Origin: Ligula intestinalis
Taxonomy: Eukaryota > Platyhelminthes > Cestoda > Diphyllobothriidea > Diphyllobothriidae
Assembly: GCA_036362985.1 (NCBI GenBank)
Contig: JAYGXS010000004.1
Location: 24,254,284-24,318,283 of the forward strand
Reading direction: 5' to 3'
DNA: 64,000 nucleotides
Under the pieces are notes generated by a model. The model was not told where the DNA came from, ran no database searches, and saw only the letters and a list, made by a program, of their open reading frames with translations. Both the position numbers and the translations under genes were made by a program. Each line of letters begins with the position of its first letter. Position 1 is the stretch's first letter. Below are positions 44,618 through 56,030 of this stretch, piece after piece.

Positions 44618-45808
44618 TTATATATAATAGGCAATCGGGAGTGACATAAGGTATGATTGCACAATTGATGAAACCAAAACATTGGAGGAACTGGGACCTT
44701 CAGTGGACGTGGAGGTCCGAGTAGTGGTAGTCGTCGTTGTCTCAGTGGATGAGGCCGGTGCCGTGGTAGTCGTTTTTGACTCAGGGGATGAAGCTGACTC
44801 CGTGGTACTAGTTTCGGTCTCAGTGAATGAGGTCGACTCCGTGGTAGTCGTCTCCGTCTCAGTGGATGAGGTCGACGCCGTGATAGCCGTTCCGGATTCG
44901 GGTGCATTTGTGTCTATATAGTCAAGTCAAGTCAAATTTGTTAAAGGAAATATAGGCAAACGCCTTTGAACTCCCTCTTGGTACATAGGATTTAAGAAAT
45001 GCATCGGCAAAGCCGAACATTCTAAAGAAGTCGTTGACACAATTTCAAACGACTACTCGCTTGTTTCAAGTAAAAAACTCACACTCAGATTACACGAGCC
45101 AGCAGTGTAACTGAGGAAGAATAGCAGACAGTGAAAAAACTCCTAAGGCTGGCTCATAATTCAAAATGGAATGTCATTTTTGGTTTTTAGGAGAAAAACT
45201 GTCGCTCGTGGGGAAGCATGTGAATGATAGGGGCATGATGCTTCTGTGAATGTTGACGGTAGCCATGGCATCCATGACGAGTAATATCTACACCCGAAGG
45301 ACCATACGAGGAGGAGACCTCGGAGTCACGAGAACGTCCCGAAGACCGGAGATGCGACCATGATACGCCTTTGCTGTGTCAAGAGCCGAGGAACCTACCA
45401 CGTTGTCAGCAATCGGTCGATACGAGAAAGGGTGTGACAGGGCCGCATAGCCTAGGACCATAGGTGCGATAGGTGCGTCCTCAGACACGATCGGCGCAGA
45501 TCGCATAGTGAGTAGAGACAACATAGGTAGATAATGGCAGAGACTCATTTTGTTAATTACTAATAATAATAATACTACTTACAAATTACTATTAGTATAT
45601 ATTTATAGCATTTCTAGAATTTCAGGTTTTGGATGTAGAGCTTCAGTTTGGTCGTTTTTTCCACAGCGGACACTGTGTGTTTAAATAGAGTATTTGTTCA
45701 TATAAATTTGATTAATAACATTTTCAAATGAATCATGGTAAGAATCACTGTAAGCCTACCGGAGATGACAACGACCTGTAGGACTGCAAGGCTGAATAGA
45801 AATTTCAT
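44618..45808 (-). pseudogene. G3: Ser/Thr-rich gene split by an insertion
   Basis: Exon 1 (45808-45760) encodes a signal peptide start (MKFLFSLAVLQVVVIS), and the intron (45759-45673) is again 87 nt with GT and AG intact. Exon 2 opens with the VSA motif, but a one-base deletion shifts the frame to a stop (after LKLYIQNLKF). About 700 bases are inserted between roughly 44921 and 45640. Beyond them the exon resumes in the family frame without stops: 39-bp units such as ETETTTTESTSFT and ETETSTTESASSP, more repeats than G2, then SSNVLVSSIVQSYL and TAA at 44618-44620. A TATA box (TTATAAAAGG, about 45853-45862) and AATAAA (44510-44515) remain. Broken as it stands. Confidence 0.85.
44921..45640 (-). 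mobile_element. Retroelement insertion inside G3
   Basis: The 3' half (44921-45207) is the same 286-bp AATAAA/TTGAC-tailed segment found at 13899-14184. The 5' half (45208-45640) is new in this window and holds an 86-codon frame (45288-45548) starting MSLCHYLPMLSLL, plus a second frame rich in His/Gly/Tyr (HGCHGYRQHSQKHH). The inserted unit could be a full-length element with an unrelated 5' head, or a host transcript mobilised with a LINE tail. Confidence 0.7.
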
Positions 45809-45869
45809 TGCGCTGGTTAAGGTTTCTACAACTAACAAACGGAAAAGCAGTTACCTTTTATAACGAGCT

Positions 45870-46245
45870 TTGGTAGGAGCAGTCATGTATATGAACACAG
45901 ATACACTGGATGAACTGAATTACCAAAATCAGTGCGAGATCAGTGGCTTTGATGAGCTGTAAAGTCTACATTCGCCTACTCAAATACCGGTGTGGGGGGC
46001 TGACTGCGCAGCTAATTGGTTGGACTTCTCTTTCGACCTGTACATGTAGTACTCGAACTTTGAGTATTCTATCTTTGGCAGGAGCGCAATTTGGCTTTCA
46101 TGCCTAATCGCCTGCTTGACAACCTTTAAGCCGTGATTGCCTCGGAAGAAATTTTGGCAGATGATGGTATGCGGAGGACGTCTGTGCGCACATTTGGGCA
46201 TAGAATTTATCTAAGCATTATGTATTTCATCTGCATATTTTTTCT
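45870..46245 (-). repeat. Upstream region of G3
   Basis: Inverted counterpart of 33010-33375. The two upstream regions are similar but less so than the G1/G4 pair. Confidence 0.75.
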
Positions 46246-46259
46246 TTTTACCTAGCAAC

Positions 46260-46480
46260 GATTTGTGTCGACCACATTCTGAAAAAACTCGAGGCGTTTG
46301 GCGGTATTTTAACCCGCGTATCAAGCTGAATGTTTCGAGTTTTTTTACAATTGGGTCAACTCAAATTAATCAAATCTGCCAAACCTCCTAATAACTAGCA
46401 AGCGGCTTGTGTGCAGACGGACGTAGCCGACTGCTTTGCCACAAGAGCCTTAATATCATTTCGGCAAACGCTTTCCCTGG
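46260..46480 (-). repeat. Block g, inverted copy
   Basis: Reverse of 32150-32300 with AAAAAACTCGAGGCGTTTGGC, AATTGGGTCAACTCAAATT, AAGCGGCTTGTGTGCAGAC and AAGAGCCTTAATATCA. The telomere-like tract present beside block g on the plus copy is absent here. Confidence 0.6.
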
Positions 46481-46499
46481 GTTATTTGGAAATAAAGGA

Positions 46500-46900
46500 A
46501 CGGAAACATTGACCAGGAATTTAACGAGTCCGTGTCTCAATTATGAGAACTCTGGACTTCTACTCAGCAGGTCGCGCGTCCGAACCATATATGGTGTACC
46601 ACTATGTGTTTGTGTACTATTGAAGTCTTTGCGCGACTCAACACAGAATCAATAGCTACGTGAGGCAAAAAAAACGTTAAGGATAAAAGTGGTTTGATGT
46701 CGGATATATTCTCAAACGAAAACAGGCCATAGCTGATTTATTATTGGTTTGCCTTTAGATTGCCGCTTTTGGTACACATTTAAATGAGTGCTAGACGTGT
46801 AAAATGCGATCTCTAGAAGAAAAGGAAGTATAATTTGCTTGACATTTTGGATTCCGTTTTGAACTCTTAATCAGAGATAACCGCAGATAACGGTGGCAGA
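46500..46900 (+). repeat. Repeat h and f fragments
   Basis: Contains GTCCGTGTCTCAATTATGAGA, GGACTTCTACTCAGCAGGT, TAGATTGCCG and GATTCCGT.TTGAA.TC, all shared with 37400-37760. Confidence 0.6.
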
Positions 46901-47400
46901 ATAATACTGCCATGCAACCGCGTGCGTATTACATTAAGCAACCTTCTTGATCATCGCTTGGAGTCACAATGGATGCGCAAAAGTGATTGTGGCCACGCAT
47001 TCTGATTCTGAGTCATTCGTCTATGTCGGAGAAACGAGAAAGTGTGTGACGTTCAAGAATATTTCAAATAAATATAAAGTAATAAGAGCTGCATCTTTGA
47101 CTAGCATTATACTTAAAATTAGGATTTCATTTTCCTTTAAGAAAACGTGTCTTTTACAAATCGACAATTTGAGTACGACAACAGTTTTCATAAAATGCAT
47201 TCTGCGATGACCTCTCTGTACACATATAGGTAAAATATACGTTTAAATGCGCAACATTATTTTCTAGCTTTATATTCAATCGTGTTTTACATTTTTTGCC
47301 TGAATCGGTTCCACTCAATTCACCAAATGACTACACATTGGGATATTTGCTGATTGGCCAATGTCACTTACAACAGTTAAACCTGAACTACTGTAGGGAC
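46900..47400 (-). repeat. Block e, inverted (downstream of G4)
   Basis: Reverse of 30730-31200, at roughly 85% similarity by eye. That is clearly lower than the upstream c block of the same gene pair. Confidence 0.75.
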
Positions 47401-47469
47401 TATAGTACTTGTCCACGGAGAGCTAATAAATACATAAGTTTCTGAACCATATTGCCGAGGTCGCGGTTT

Positions 47470-47763
47470 TTAAGTATTCTGTGTGGCATCAGTGAATGAG
47501 GCCGACTTCGTGGCAGCAGTTTCAGTCTCAGTGGATGATGCCGAGTCCGTGGATGTAGAGGAAGCCTTGAATGGAGTTGCGACAATACTTTGTTCTATAT
47601 TTTCTTCGATTGCTTTCTCGGCGGACACTGAATGGTTATTTAAAGTATTCGTTCATCTGAATTTGCTCAGAAACATTTGAATTTTAACCATGGTAAAGGT
47701 CATCTGAAGCCTACCAGAAAATAAAACAGCGAGTAGGAGTGCGATGCTGACGATAAATTTCAT
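47470..47763 (-). CDS. G4: intact short Ser/Thr-rich secreted protein
   Basis: Exon 1 is 47763-47715, the intron 47714-47628 (87 nt, GTAGGC donor, ATTCAG acceptor) and exon 2 47627-47470 (TAA); 68 aa. The signal peptide MKFIVSIALLLAVLFSVSA ends at an ideal V-S-A/E cleavage site, the Val being created by the phase 1 splice. The mature 49-aa peptide has an acidic N-terminal part (EKAIEENIEQSIV) and one to two degenerate 39-bp repeats (SSTETETAATKSASFT). The hydrophobic tail of G2 and G3 is missing, so the product would be released rather than anchored. It has no obvious TATA box and no AATAAA close to the stop. It could be a functional secreted variant or a recent truncation. Confidence 0.65.
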
Positions 47764-47764
47764 T

Positions 47765-48360
47765 GCATATGTCGACGCTTCTAAAACTGGCAAATGGGAA
47801 CACAGTTAAGCGCAATAAAGAGCTTTGTTAGAAGCAGTCTTATATCTGAACACAAGCACACTGGATCATCTGACTCAACAAAAGCACTGCGAGATCAGTG
47901 GCTATGATGAGCTGAACAGTTTCTAGATTTGACATTTTAAAGACCCTTGTAAGATGCTGACGGCGCAGCCAATTGGTTGGACTTCCCTTTCGACTTGGGC
48001 GTGTAGTAATCGACCTAGGCCGTTCTTGTATGCAAGCCACCCATGCTGTGCGTCGAGCATACACGACGATTGCCCATACAGCGTGGACAGTGGCCGCAGT
48101 CGAGAAGGTTCCAGAACGCCCAGGCGCGGATCATATTCCACTAATGGTCTAGAAAGAGTATAAGCTTATAGATAGGCCGGAGTAGAAAGGCTGAAAAAAA
48201 CCGCAAACCCCACTGCCTTTGTGTGGTTTTCACTAAAGGCCACTGCCACTAGACTAGAAAAAAAACAGGAAAAAATTCCGCGTCCGTTTAAAAGCCAACT
48301 TTTACTGCATCCAGCGCTGTCCGCCTTAGCTATATGGCGCCGTCTGTACCTATCGACTTC
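47765..48360 (-). repeat. Block c, upstream region of G4
   Basis: Near-identical inverted copy of the G1 upstream region (29785-30276). The distal part (48240-48360) is more diverged and ends where PLE P3 is inserted. Confidence 0.85.
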
Positions 48361-48364
48361 TAAG

Positions 48365-50103
48365 AGTTCATCTTCTGCTCCCCGGAATAAAGTTGTAGGT
48401 TTTCTGACGTTTCGGACAGCTGGGCGGGCTGACCTTTTTCGAAGCGAATGCAGACTTTATCGATCAGCAGAACAGTCTACGTTGCGAAAATGCAATCCAG
48501 TCTGTGAGATGAACAAAAGTTTAGCAAGACAAAAAGCGATAAAGATAGCATGTATGAAGTTAAAACTCAGCTGACTGATTGTCTGAAAAGACTTCAAAAG
48601 GACGGCGTCATAAGCGGATATGACTTTGAGCGTCTCCGTCCCGTTGGTACGCACATACCTCGGCTATTCAGGCTGCCTAAGATTAACAAAGATGGCGTGC
48701 CCGCTCGTCCCATCCTAGGTATGAGAAACTCGCCGTACCATGCGATAGCAAAATGCCTAGCAGATAAGCTGAAACCCATACAGAATCAAAAAGCGCCTCA
48801 CAGCCTCCGAAAGACCTTCGGATTCGTGGACGGCGTGAAAGATCTTGACCTGAACGGGATGATGATGTTCTTACTGGATTTATCGTCCCTGTTCACGAAC
48901 GTGCCGGTCACAGAAACTTTCGACTACATTTGTGAATTCATAACCTTAAATCAGCAAGAAAAAAGAATGCCGGAAACTGCACTGAAGGAAGCATTGCTAA
49001 AATGCACCTCGAATGTACAGTTCCTATTTGACACTAACCTGTACATGCAATGGAACGGAGTAGCTATGGGCTCGCCCCTGGGGCCGCCTCTATCAAATAT
49101 ATTCAAGAGCAAACTAGAAGCTACGCAACTTAGCCACCAGATGAATAATTAACGTATTACAAACAGTAAGTAGTCGACATATTTGCAGTTGCATCAGATA
49201 AAACCAACCTATCAGCGTTAATCCATGCAGTAAATCGGGCGCATCCATCGATCAAATTTACACTAGAAGAAGAATAATCTGGATCATTTCCATTCTTTGA
49301 TGTGCTTATTGGTAAAAAACGCTGATTAGAGCATTCAACGAAGGGTATGTCGCCCTAAGACGTGGTCTGGACAATACAAGTACAGGTTTTGTACCGTTGA
49401 ACTTCTAACGTAATTAGTACGCTGTTTGACGCAAAGGGTGAAATGGATTTGCTCGACTGGTAGAATTGAAACGGAGCGTTAGATTGTTGAAGTCGGGTTT
49501 CGACATAATGGGTATCCCAGTCGATTTATCGCTAAAAACATGGCTGAAATGCCGCAAAAGCCATCAGGATTAGCAGTAGAGAAGAAAAGAATATTCCTCA
49601 AGGTCCCATTTCAAGGGGCAGTCCAAGTGAACTTCTAAGGAGGCGCCTGAGTCAAGCCGTAGCAACTTCCTTCCCAGCAGCCAATGCCCATGTATTGTCC
49701 TCGACTTCTCCCATCCTATACGGAGAGATCACGGATAAACTGGCAGCCCAGACCACCTCTATGTGCATATATTTATTTACCTGTTCCTGCGGGGCAAGAT
49801 ATATTGGTCGCACGAGCCGGCGTTTGTACAAAATCGTAAGAGAGCACATTCCAGCCTGGTTAGGAAAGGCCCAACTTAAGGGTATAAACAGTTTAATTCT
49901 AGCGCACCTGGTATACTCAGACCATCGCGTGGAAGCCAAAGAGGCCTTCCGAGTGATCTACAAGGTGCCTTCAAGCTATTCGAAATTCCTCGGACAGCGT
50001 CTGTTGGCTATGACAGAGGTGGCCGCCATCAGGCTACGCCGACTAGTCCTGTGCGCCCAAAAGAGCTTGGTCGCGACGCCGCAGTTACCATGGGCGAAAT
50101 AAG
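48365..50103 (+). mobile_element. Penelope-like element (P3), RT plus GIY-YIG
   Basis: The largest PLE here. A CTGACGTTTCG motif at about 48401 marks its leader. The reverse transcriptase frame 48550-49152 reads YEVKTQLTDCLKRLQKDGVI, RPVGTHIPRLFRLPKINKDG, ARPILGMRNSPYHAIAK, motif A LLDLSSLFTNVP and motif B GVAMGSPLGPPLSNIF. A stop at 49150 precedes motif C, where YVDD has decayed to VVDIFAV. A degenerate linker (FTLEEE, FFDVLIGKK) leads to the GIY-YIG endonuclease at about 49695-50103: MCIYLFTCSCGARYIGRTSR, REHIPAWL, HRVEAKEAFRVIYKVP, ending WAK and stop. The endonuclease frame is intact, but the polymerase lacks an active motif C, so it is not autonomous. Confidence 0.9.
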
Positions 50104-50640
50104 CTAACACGACCGCACACGGCGGATCGCTGGCCTCGGAAACCGGCCGCTGCAGAGATGAACAAGTCCCGAATCCAACTACGCACACCACATAACCTTT
50201 CTTTGACGAATATCCGTCTGGACATTAACATTCTGACCGTAACTACATCTGTCAAACAACCAGCATCATTAATTTATTTCATTACCATATACATGTAAAG
50301 CTCTGACGATAATTTATCGAAAACAAGCGTATGTTCGCCAATTTATTTTCTGAAGTCAAGATTGCTCAAGCGTGTCTCATAAGGGAGGTACTCTCGCCCT
50401 ATATATGAGAAAATAGAGAGAGTACGGTTGATGCCTCGGGAAATCGACTATCCATTAAATTCTAACTCAGCCTGCTTTGAGCATAATTTGGACCAAATAC
50501 ACACTGATGGCCGAATGGTCGCGTGCAAAACCGGGAGATATCGGTAGCTCAAAAACCGATCTGGGCGCTTGACCGACACAAAGCTTTATCAAGTGACTTT
50601 CAATGGCTTCACCATCCCTAAATGCATATCCCATAACTTA
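50104..50640. other. PLE 3' UTR and unassigned sequence
   Basis: The GACGATAATTTATCGAAAAC.AGCGTATG and TTCTGAA stretch at 50310-50365 resembles 530-590, next to PLE relic P0, and is therefore probably PLE 3' UTR. The rest has no recognisable content. Confidence 0.4.
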
Positions 50641-52320
50641 TGCATGGTAGATATTGGGCTATTAGAAATACACGTTCCTTTAACAGTTCAGCCTAACAAG
50701 CTCCCCATTTAGGTTACGACTGTATACTAAGTTAAAATGTTTACATACACGTACAGACAGCACTGCCGTATGCTTAATAGAACCAGAACTTTTAGCATAT
50801 GCACAGTGCTCATAACAGAAGTATCCCGATAAATGGCACATTTAACTTTGTTCCGACCTAAATGCATGATAGATCTTCAGGTCCTATTACATAGATTTCT
50901 CTTAAACCTTGAGCCTACTAATATCATCTTATTGGTTAAGACTAAATACTAGCTAACATCACATACATTGTCGTACAAATTCAAGCAAGTATGATTACGA
51001 GAACCAGCAGTTTCAGCATAGGCACAGCACTTCTAACAGCAGTATCCTAGCCCTAGCAGTGTACACTTAGGAGAAAAACAGGAGAAGAACTGATGTGGTC
51101 CAAGCTCCAAACACCTGCTCTACTGGGAATAGCAAAAATCCAGGTCTACATTCCTATGTGAAATCAGGACCTGACACCAATTAGTGTCATTTCTCACTAA
51201 CTTTTATCAACACAACTACTACTGAAACACACCGCTAGTAGCAGTAGTATAAAAAGTAGTTGCAGTTGTAGAAATAAGAAACCCGGGAGCCTCGAATATT
51301 TCTGGGTATCTACTATGGGGAAGTGACGATAAAAAAGTGCAAAAGGCTACTGTAGCAAAAGGCTACTGTAGCACCATTTAACATAGCAGAACCTGCGATA
51401 TACATAATAACCTCTCGTTAACAATAAGATTACATAGCCTGATGGATAGAGTTAAGAGGGCAGAAACCAAGGAAAGTGCTGATGTGCTGGTACCACCACT
51501 ATTGCTAATAATACCAGCATCACTTATATTGCCCTATTCTTGTTGTACTGACTTAGACTGTCCTACTTCACCTACCTGAAGTTGACCTAAATATACTCGA
51601 TAGACTGCAAACTGCTCAACATGAGAACATGGTAGGACTTGTGCATTACTTTACAAACGCTCTATTATTATCAAAATGCTAACCACGTTTACCTTATACA
51701 GATTGGGAGTGCATACTGTGTGCCACTTCTTAAAAAAAAACACAAACAGGCAGTACTTATAGGATACTATCTACTGGCCTTGGTAAGCATGATTATTATA
51801 AAATTGACATGTAACATAGGCAAGTACCTATAGCAGTAGTATCTTAGTCCGTACAGCTCTGTGTATATAGTTGAGGGTGCGGAAACCCTTGCAAACGCTA
51901 CTGTGCTCAGGGCCCCAAGCATGCACACTCTTTGTTGAGACCAAGGGGAGATGAGCCCTTGCGTTGGCTCAATCCGGGTCACCTCTGACAAATGGTAACA
52001 CCAGTGCTTGCACCGGGACTACTACACTTCCTGCTGAGATTAAGGGGAAATGAACCCAGCGTTGACTAAAGCTAGCGTCCCTTCTGACTAACAAAACAGT
52101 CAGTAATAGTACCAGCAAATATTATCACTCACCTACACTCTACATAGTAGTATTGGAAATAGCAGCAGTGGTAGTTGGAGTACCAGCCCTGGATTAATAG
52201 CGTCAAGCTCGACACCTACTAAAAGTGAGTGAGGGTAGACAGTGCAGTAGTACCTGCGCAAAGAGTACTGCCAGTAAGGAGTAAGTAAGCAGTATTTCTG
52301 GCTGAATCTGGAGAAAGCGG
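50641..52320. repeat. Decayed tandem-repeat region
   Basis: Three traces of tandem repetition are visible. A roughly 220-base period runs across 50645-51070 (GCAT.GTAGAT, AGAACCAG.A.TTT.AGCATA, GCACAG..CT.ATAACAG.AGTATCC). A perfect 16-base doublet (AAAAGGCTACTGTAGC) lies at 51341-51372. A roughly 92-base period spans 51910-52100 (TTGTTGAGACCAAGGGGAGAT against CTGCTGAGATTAAGGGGAAAT). AGTAGTA-like motifs recur throughout. No coding signal. It looks like an old minisatellite field. Confidence 0.6.
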
Positions 52321-52329
52321 TTTACGCCT

Positions 52330-53170
52330 GATTTATCCTATGTCTTTGTCTTTTCACCGGTTGAAGCGAATGAGAATTGAGAGTAGGGTGGATGGTGGCT
52401 CATCTACTTCCAATATATCGCAACACTCACCGTCCCAGCTCTCGGGCAGATTGTGGACATCACCGTTTCAGGTGGTCAAACTTGCACCCTCGACCTAGCA
52501 CCAACTTGGATGCACGTCTTTGAACGATTTCAAGGTTTTTACGGTCTTTGATTCTTTAAGGTCTCCAGAATTGCATGGCAAACTCCAAACGTGCCAAAGC
52601 AAAATCGAACTTCGAAAAGGCGCGTTTATTTGATTATAAAGTGGACATTGCGTTTTAACCACCCTCAAGCAGTGGAGGGATTATATTAGTGAAGGCGTGA
52701 TCAACACACCGAGATTCTCTTGAACCTCAACCTCTGCCAGCGGCATGCGATTGAGGTATTAAAGCCCTCGATGCGCATTGCTGGTTCAACCGAAGCACAT
52801 ACTGTTGAATTCGGTGACATTGAATGACAGCAGCCATTTGTTTGGCTATTGCTCGAGCCAGTGTAAGTTTGCCTGCAGATTTGCTTCATCATCTTCATAA
52901 AAGGTCTTAACTCGTCAGCAAAGATTACGATTTCGCAGTCTAATCCGCTTATCCGCTCGCCAAAATATATAAGAAAGTGGATAATGCCTAGAACGCAACC
53001 CTGGGGAACTCACCTCCCAACCGCTACCTCCGCCAATCGCTGATCATATGGTCTGTGATCGACCGGTCAAAAAGTTTTCGATCCACAGCAAGACGTTGCC
53101 ACTTACCCCTATACGGTTGAGCTTGTATAAGAGACGTTGTCAAATGCGTTCTTGAAGTCTACGGACACTA
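52330..53170 (-). mobile_element. CR1-like LINE relic, different family
   Basis: On the minus strand, motif A reads VSVDFKNAFDNV (53163-53128), followed in shifted frames by LLWIENFLTGRS and VPQG. Motif C reads IVIFADE (52911-52925), where the second catalytic Asp has become Glu. Then come HWLEQ.PNKWLLSFNVT, LNTSIACRWQRLRFKRISVC-like text, and the C-terminal block LEIVQRRASKLVLGRG. Many stops and frameshifts. It begins abruptly where PLE fragment P4 abuts. Confidence 0.8.
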
Positions 53171-53174
53171 AGTG

Positions 53175-53535
53175 TTGTAGCAAGTGAACTCCTAAGGAGA
53201 TGCCTTTACCAAGCCATGTAACGAACCTTTCCACTAGCCGAAATTTGGGTGATATTATCAACAAACCAGATCTTGCACGGCGAAAGCAAGGATAAACTGC
53301 TAGCTAAGACCACTTCTATGTGCATGGACTAATGTACATGCCCCTGTGGGGCCGGCTATATCAGCGCATATCCAAAAGAATACGGGAGCACCTCCCGGCA
53401 TGGCGGAGCAAAAGTTAAATGAAGAGCATCAACAGCGCCATTGTTGCCCACATGGCCGACGCCGGTTATCGTCTGGGCCAAACGCAGCATTCAAAGTGAT
53501 TTAAGCGGTCACGCCAAATTTCCCAAAGTCCCAAA
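53175..53535 (+). mobile_element. PLE GIY-YIG fragment (P4)
   Basis: Same family as P3 by DNA and protein: AAGTGAACTCCTAAGGAGA.GC, AGGATAAACTG, CCACTTCTATGTGCAT, then CPCGAGYIS in place of CSCGARYIG. REHLPAWR-like text, INSAIVAHMADAG-like text and AAFKVI follow in broken frames. It is strongly decayed and inserted next to, or into, the CR1-like LINE. Confidence 0.75.
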
Positions 53536-53845
53536 ATCCAAGTGCTGCAGGGCCAAAGGTCGTATGAGTGAGAAGAAGACGACTCGTTCGCTGACACCGT
53601 ATAACCTTCTGCAATTTTCTGCGCTTCCTTCAGTCCTTCCTCCTTTATTTAATCTGGCGTCAATAAACCACAAGTGCCGCGTAATCAGCCGCCTATTATC
53701 CACCTCTAACTCCCATTCCTTATGCCTATTACTAGTTCGCCTGCAATTATGTTTACCTTGTACATTTCGTTTCCTTCCCATATAACCGTAATCATCCGAT
53801 GAGAATTAATCTAAAGCCTAGGTCTGCTTATGTTTGTCTAGATTT
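53536..53845. other. No gene recognised
   Basis: Overlapping open frames on both strands (53441-53785 plus, 53509-53781 minus) without family resemblance. Confidence 0.35.
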
Positions 53846-53849
53846 AGAT

Positions 53850-54665
53850 ACGCCATGCCACGTTCCGTCTGGTCCAAAAATAGCTTGCATTGTGGAATTG
53901 GAAACCTATGTAAACACAAATAGTATTTTTGTGTAAGAAGAGGAATCGATTTTTAAATATATATGGCTGAAAAGTTAGTAATTCATATTCTTCATTCATC
54001 CAGGTCATACGATTTGACTCTGCGTAATAATTAGTTCTTTCAATTGCAAGCAATTTCTCCTTGCTACATAACAAGGAAAACGTGGCTCATCTAGACGGGT
54101 TTATCTTTAGCGTGCGTTTGCTTCCAAAGATATTTCGCCACAATATTTTCTTCACAACGTTCCATTTGCAGAAAAAAATGTTCCTTTCCGAATGACCATA
54201 TGCCCCCTACGTGATATATACTCTCAGCCAGCTGGTAGTTCACTTACATCCCATTGCTGTTGCAGAGATTAGGTTGAGTTTTTGCGCCGTAGTTGTATTG
54301 ACGTGGCAAGTCCTCTTCGGTGGCCATTGCAATGAAAATCTTGGATTAATTATGAGAGAAATGAGTTGTTGGGTGTCCGAGAATTACTCTGAAAGGTCCT
54401 AGAACCTAAGATAAAACTGATGCCTGACCGCTTTTTCCCACGACACCGCAGTACCCACTTAAGTCGTCCAATCACAAAATTGCCCGACGTTGTGCTGAAG
54501 TAGATGGACATGGAAGAAGGAAGCAAACTGCTTGGAGTTTCTTGAAGTTCTTCCTTAGGACATTAAATGCAAACCAGTAGAAGTGTATAGGCGCCGATGC
54601 CACCATCTAGCTGGCATGGACTGTGCTGCACGCAGTCAGCGTTTGCTGATAAACGGACGGGAAAG
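53850..54665 (+). repeat. Blocks A-end, b and c, third plus copy
   Basis: Follows 27390-28330 in order: CGCCATGCCACGTTCCGTCTG, GTATTTTTGTGTAAGAAGAG, AATTATGAGAGAAATGAG, GTGCTGAAGTAGATGGACATG, TTCCTTAGGACATTAAATG, then the start of block c (GGCGCCGATGCCACCATCTAG). Confidence 0.7.
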
Positions 54666-55195
54666 TCTCTGTCATTTACCTCGTGTGCCGAAGGTACATG
54701 GAATGCAATTGAATATGTCGAAAAAACTTGTTCGAACTAGTTATACGAATAACTCAATACTGCCTTAACGCTCTTTGCAACGCATAGAAATGTGTGATTT
54801 CCCCAGAGGCAAACTTTACAGCATGTAGTTCGGTATAAGTAACTCATAAATAACGACAATTTGGATACTAAATTTGGAGTCAGTGCTTTTTTAAAAAGAT
54901 ACCTTAAAGTAAACAATTCAAAAAAAGATATGATGTTCAAGGTAATTTGTATAGATGAAGTATTTTCATGCATGTTTTCCATATAGCACATATGCCTCTA
55001 GAAAGGCGCCGAACTTCAATGCTACAGATGCATACTACTTGAGTAGTCATCTTTGGAAAACTATTTTTCTCAGGAGACTGGGAGGATGTTTGAGTAACAG
55101 GTGTCGAGCGAAGATTTACGTGATTGATTGCTTGTCGAGTATTGTACTTCAATCAGAGCCAGTCTACCGAACGTGAAATACAGTTTTTAGAATGA
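54666..55195. other. No gene recognised between blocks c and e
   Basis: Occupies the site of the Ser/Thr-rich gene in this copy, but neither a signal-peptide exon nor Ser/Thr repeats were found. Confidence 0.4.
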
Positions 55196-55199
55196 ACCA

Positions 55200-56030
55200 T
55201 TTCGGATCTCTACTTCCGAAACTGTTGTGCATTTATCCAACAATTCACATTGGCTATGTGCTGTAGTCTTCACAGTAGTCTATGTGCAATTGCGGGCATG
55301 CTATCAGCGGCATTTTCCAATCAGCAAATATTCAAATCTGGGGTCATCTCGTGAACAGATTGGAACCAATTTGGGTTAAAAAGTCGAATTCGATTGTTGC
55401 GCATTTGAACGTTTATTTTAGCTATATGCGTACAGATAGGTGATCAGTGAATGCATTTTGTGAAATCTGTTGTCGTACTCAGAGTGCCTATTTGCGAAAG
55501 AGAGGATTTTTTGAACGAAATCCTAATTGTGAGGATAATTATAGTTAGAGATTTAGCTCTTATAATTTTGCTTTGTTTCAAATAATCTTGACCGTAACAC
55601 TCTTGCTCCTTGCTCCAACACAGATGAATGACTCGGAATCGGACTGCGTGACCATGCTAGCTATCGCGCGTCCATTTTAATCCCAAGTGATGATCACAAG
55701 AGCTGCTATTTGTAATACGCATGCTGTTGCGTAGTAGCTACTGACTATAAATACTGCGTGACCTATGCCTTTATCACCTTCTTCTGGGGTTATCTCTGAT
55801 GAAGACATTGAGACGGAACGCAAAAAATCAAATAGTTTTTCTTCTACTTTTATTGTTTTTTGGAAAGTGCATAATGTACGGTAACCTAAACAAAAAACAA
55901 TAATAAGTCGGCTGAATATTGTTCACGTTTGGGAATACATTGGTCGGCAAAGAGCTTTTATCCTAAACGTACTATTTGCCCCATGTAGATGCTGATGCTG
56001 TGTTGAATCGCCCAAAGACTTTTCTATTAG
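55200..56030 (+). repeat. Block e, third plus copy
   Basis: Matches 36470-36960 and 38100-39080 in order: ATCAGCAAATATTCAAATCTG, GAATGCATTTTGTGAAATCTG, GTTGTCGTACTCAGAGTG, ACTATAAATACTGCGTGACCT, GGCAAAGAGCTTTTATCCTAA, TTGCCCCATGTAGATGCT. Confidence 0.7.

Noticed and set aside
44611..44907. 98-codon Arg/Pro/His-rich ORF, and the acidic Val-rich ORF on the other strand
   Set aside because: Both are out-of-frame readings of the Ser/Thr-rich 39-bp repeats of G3.
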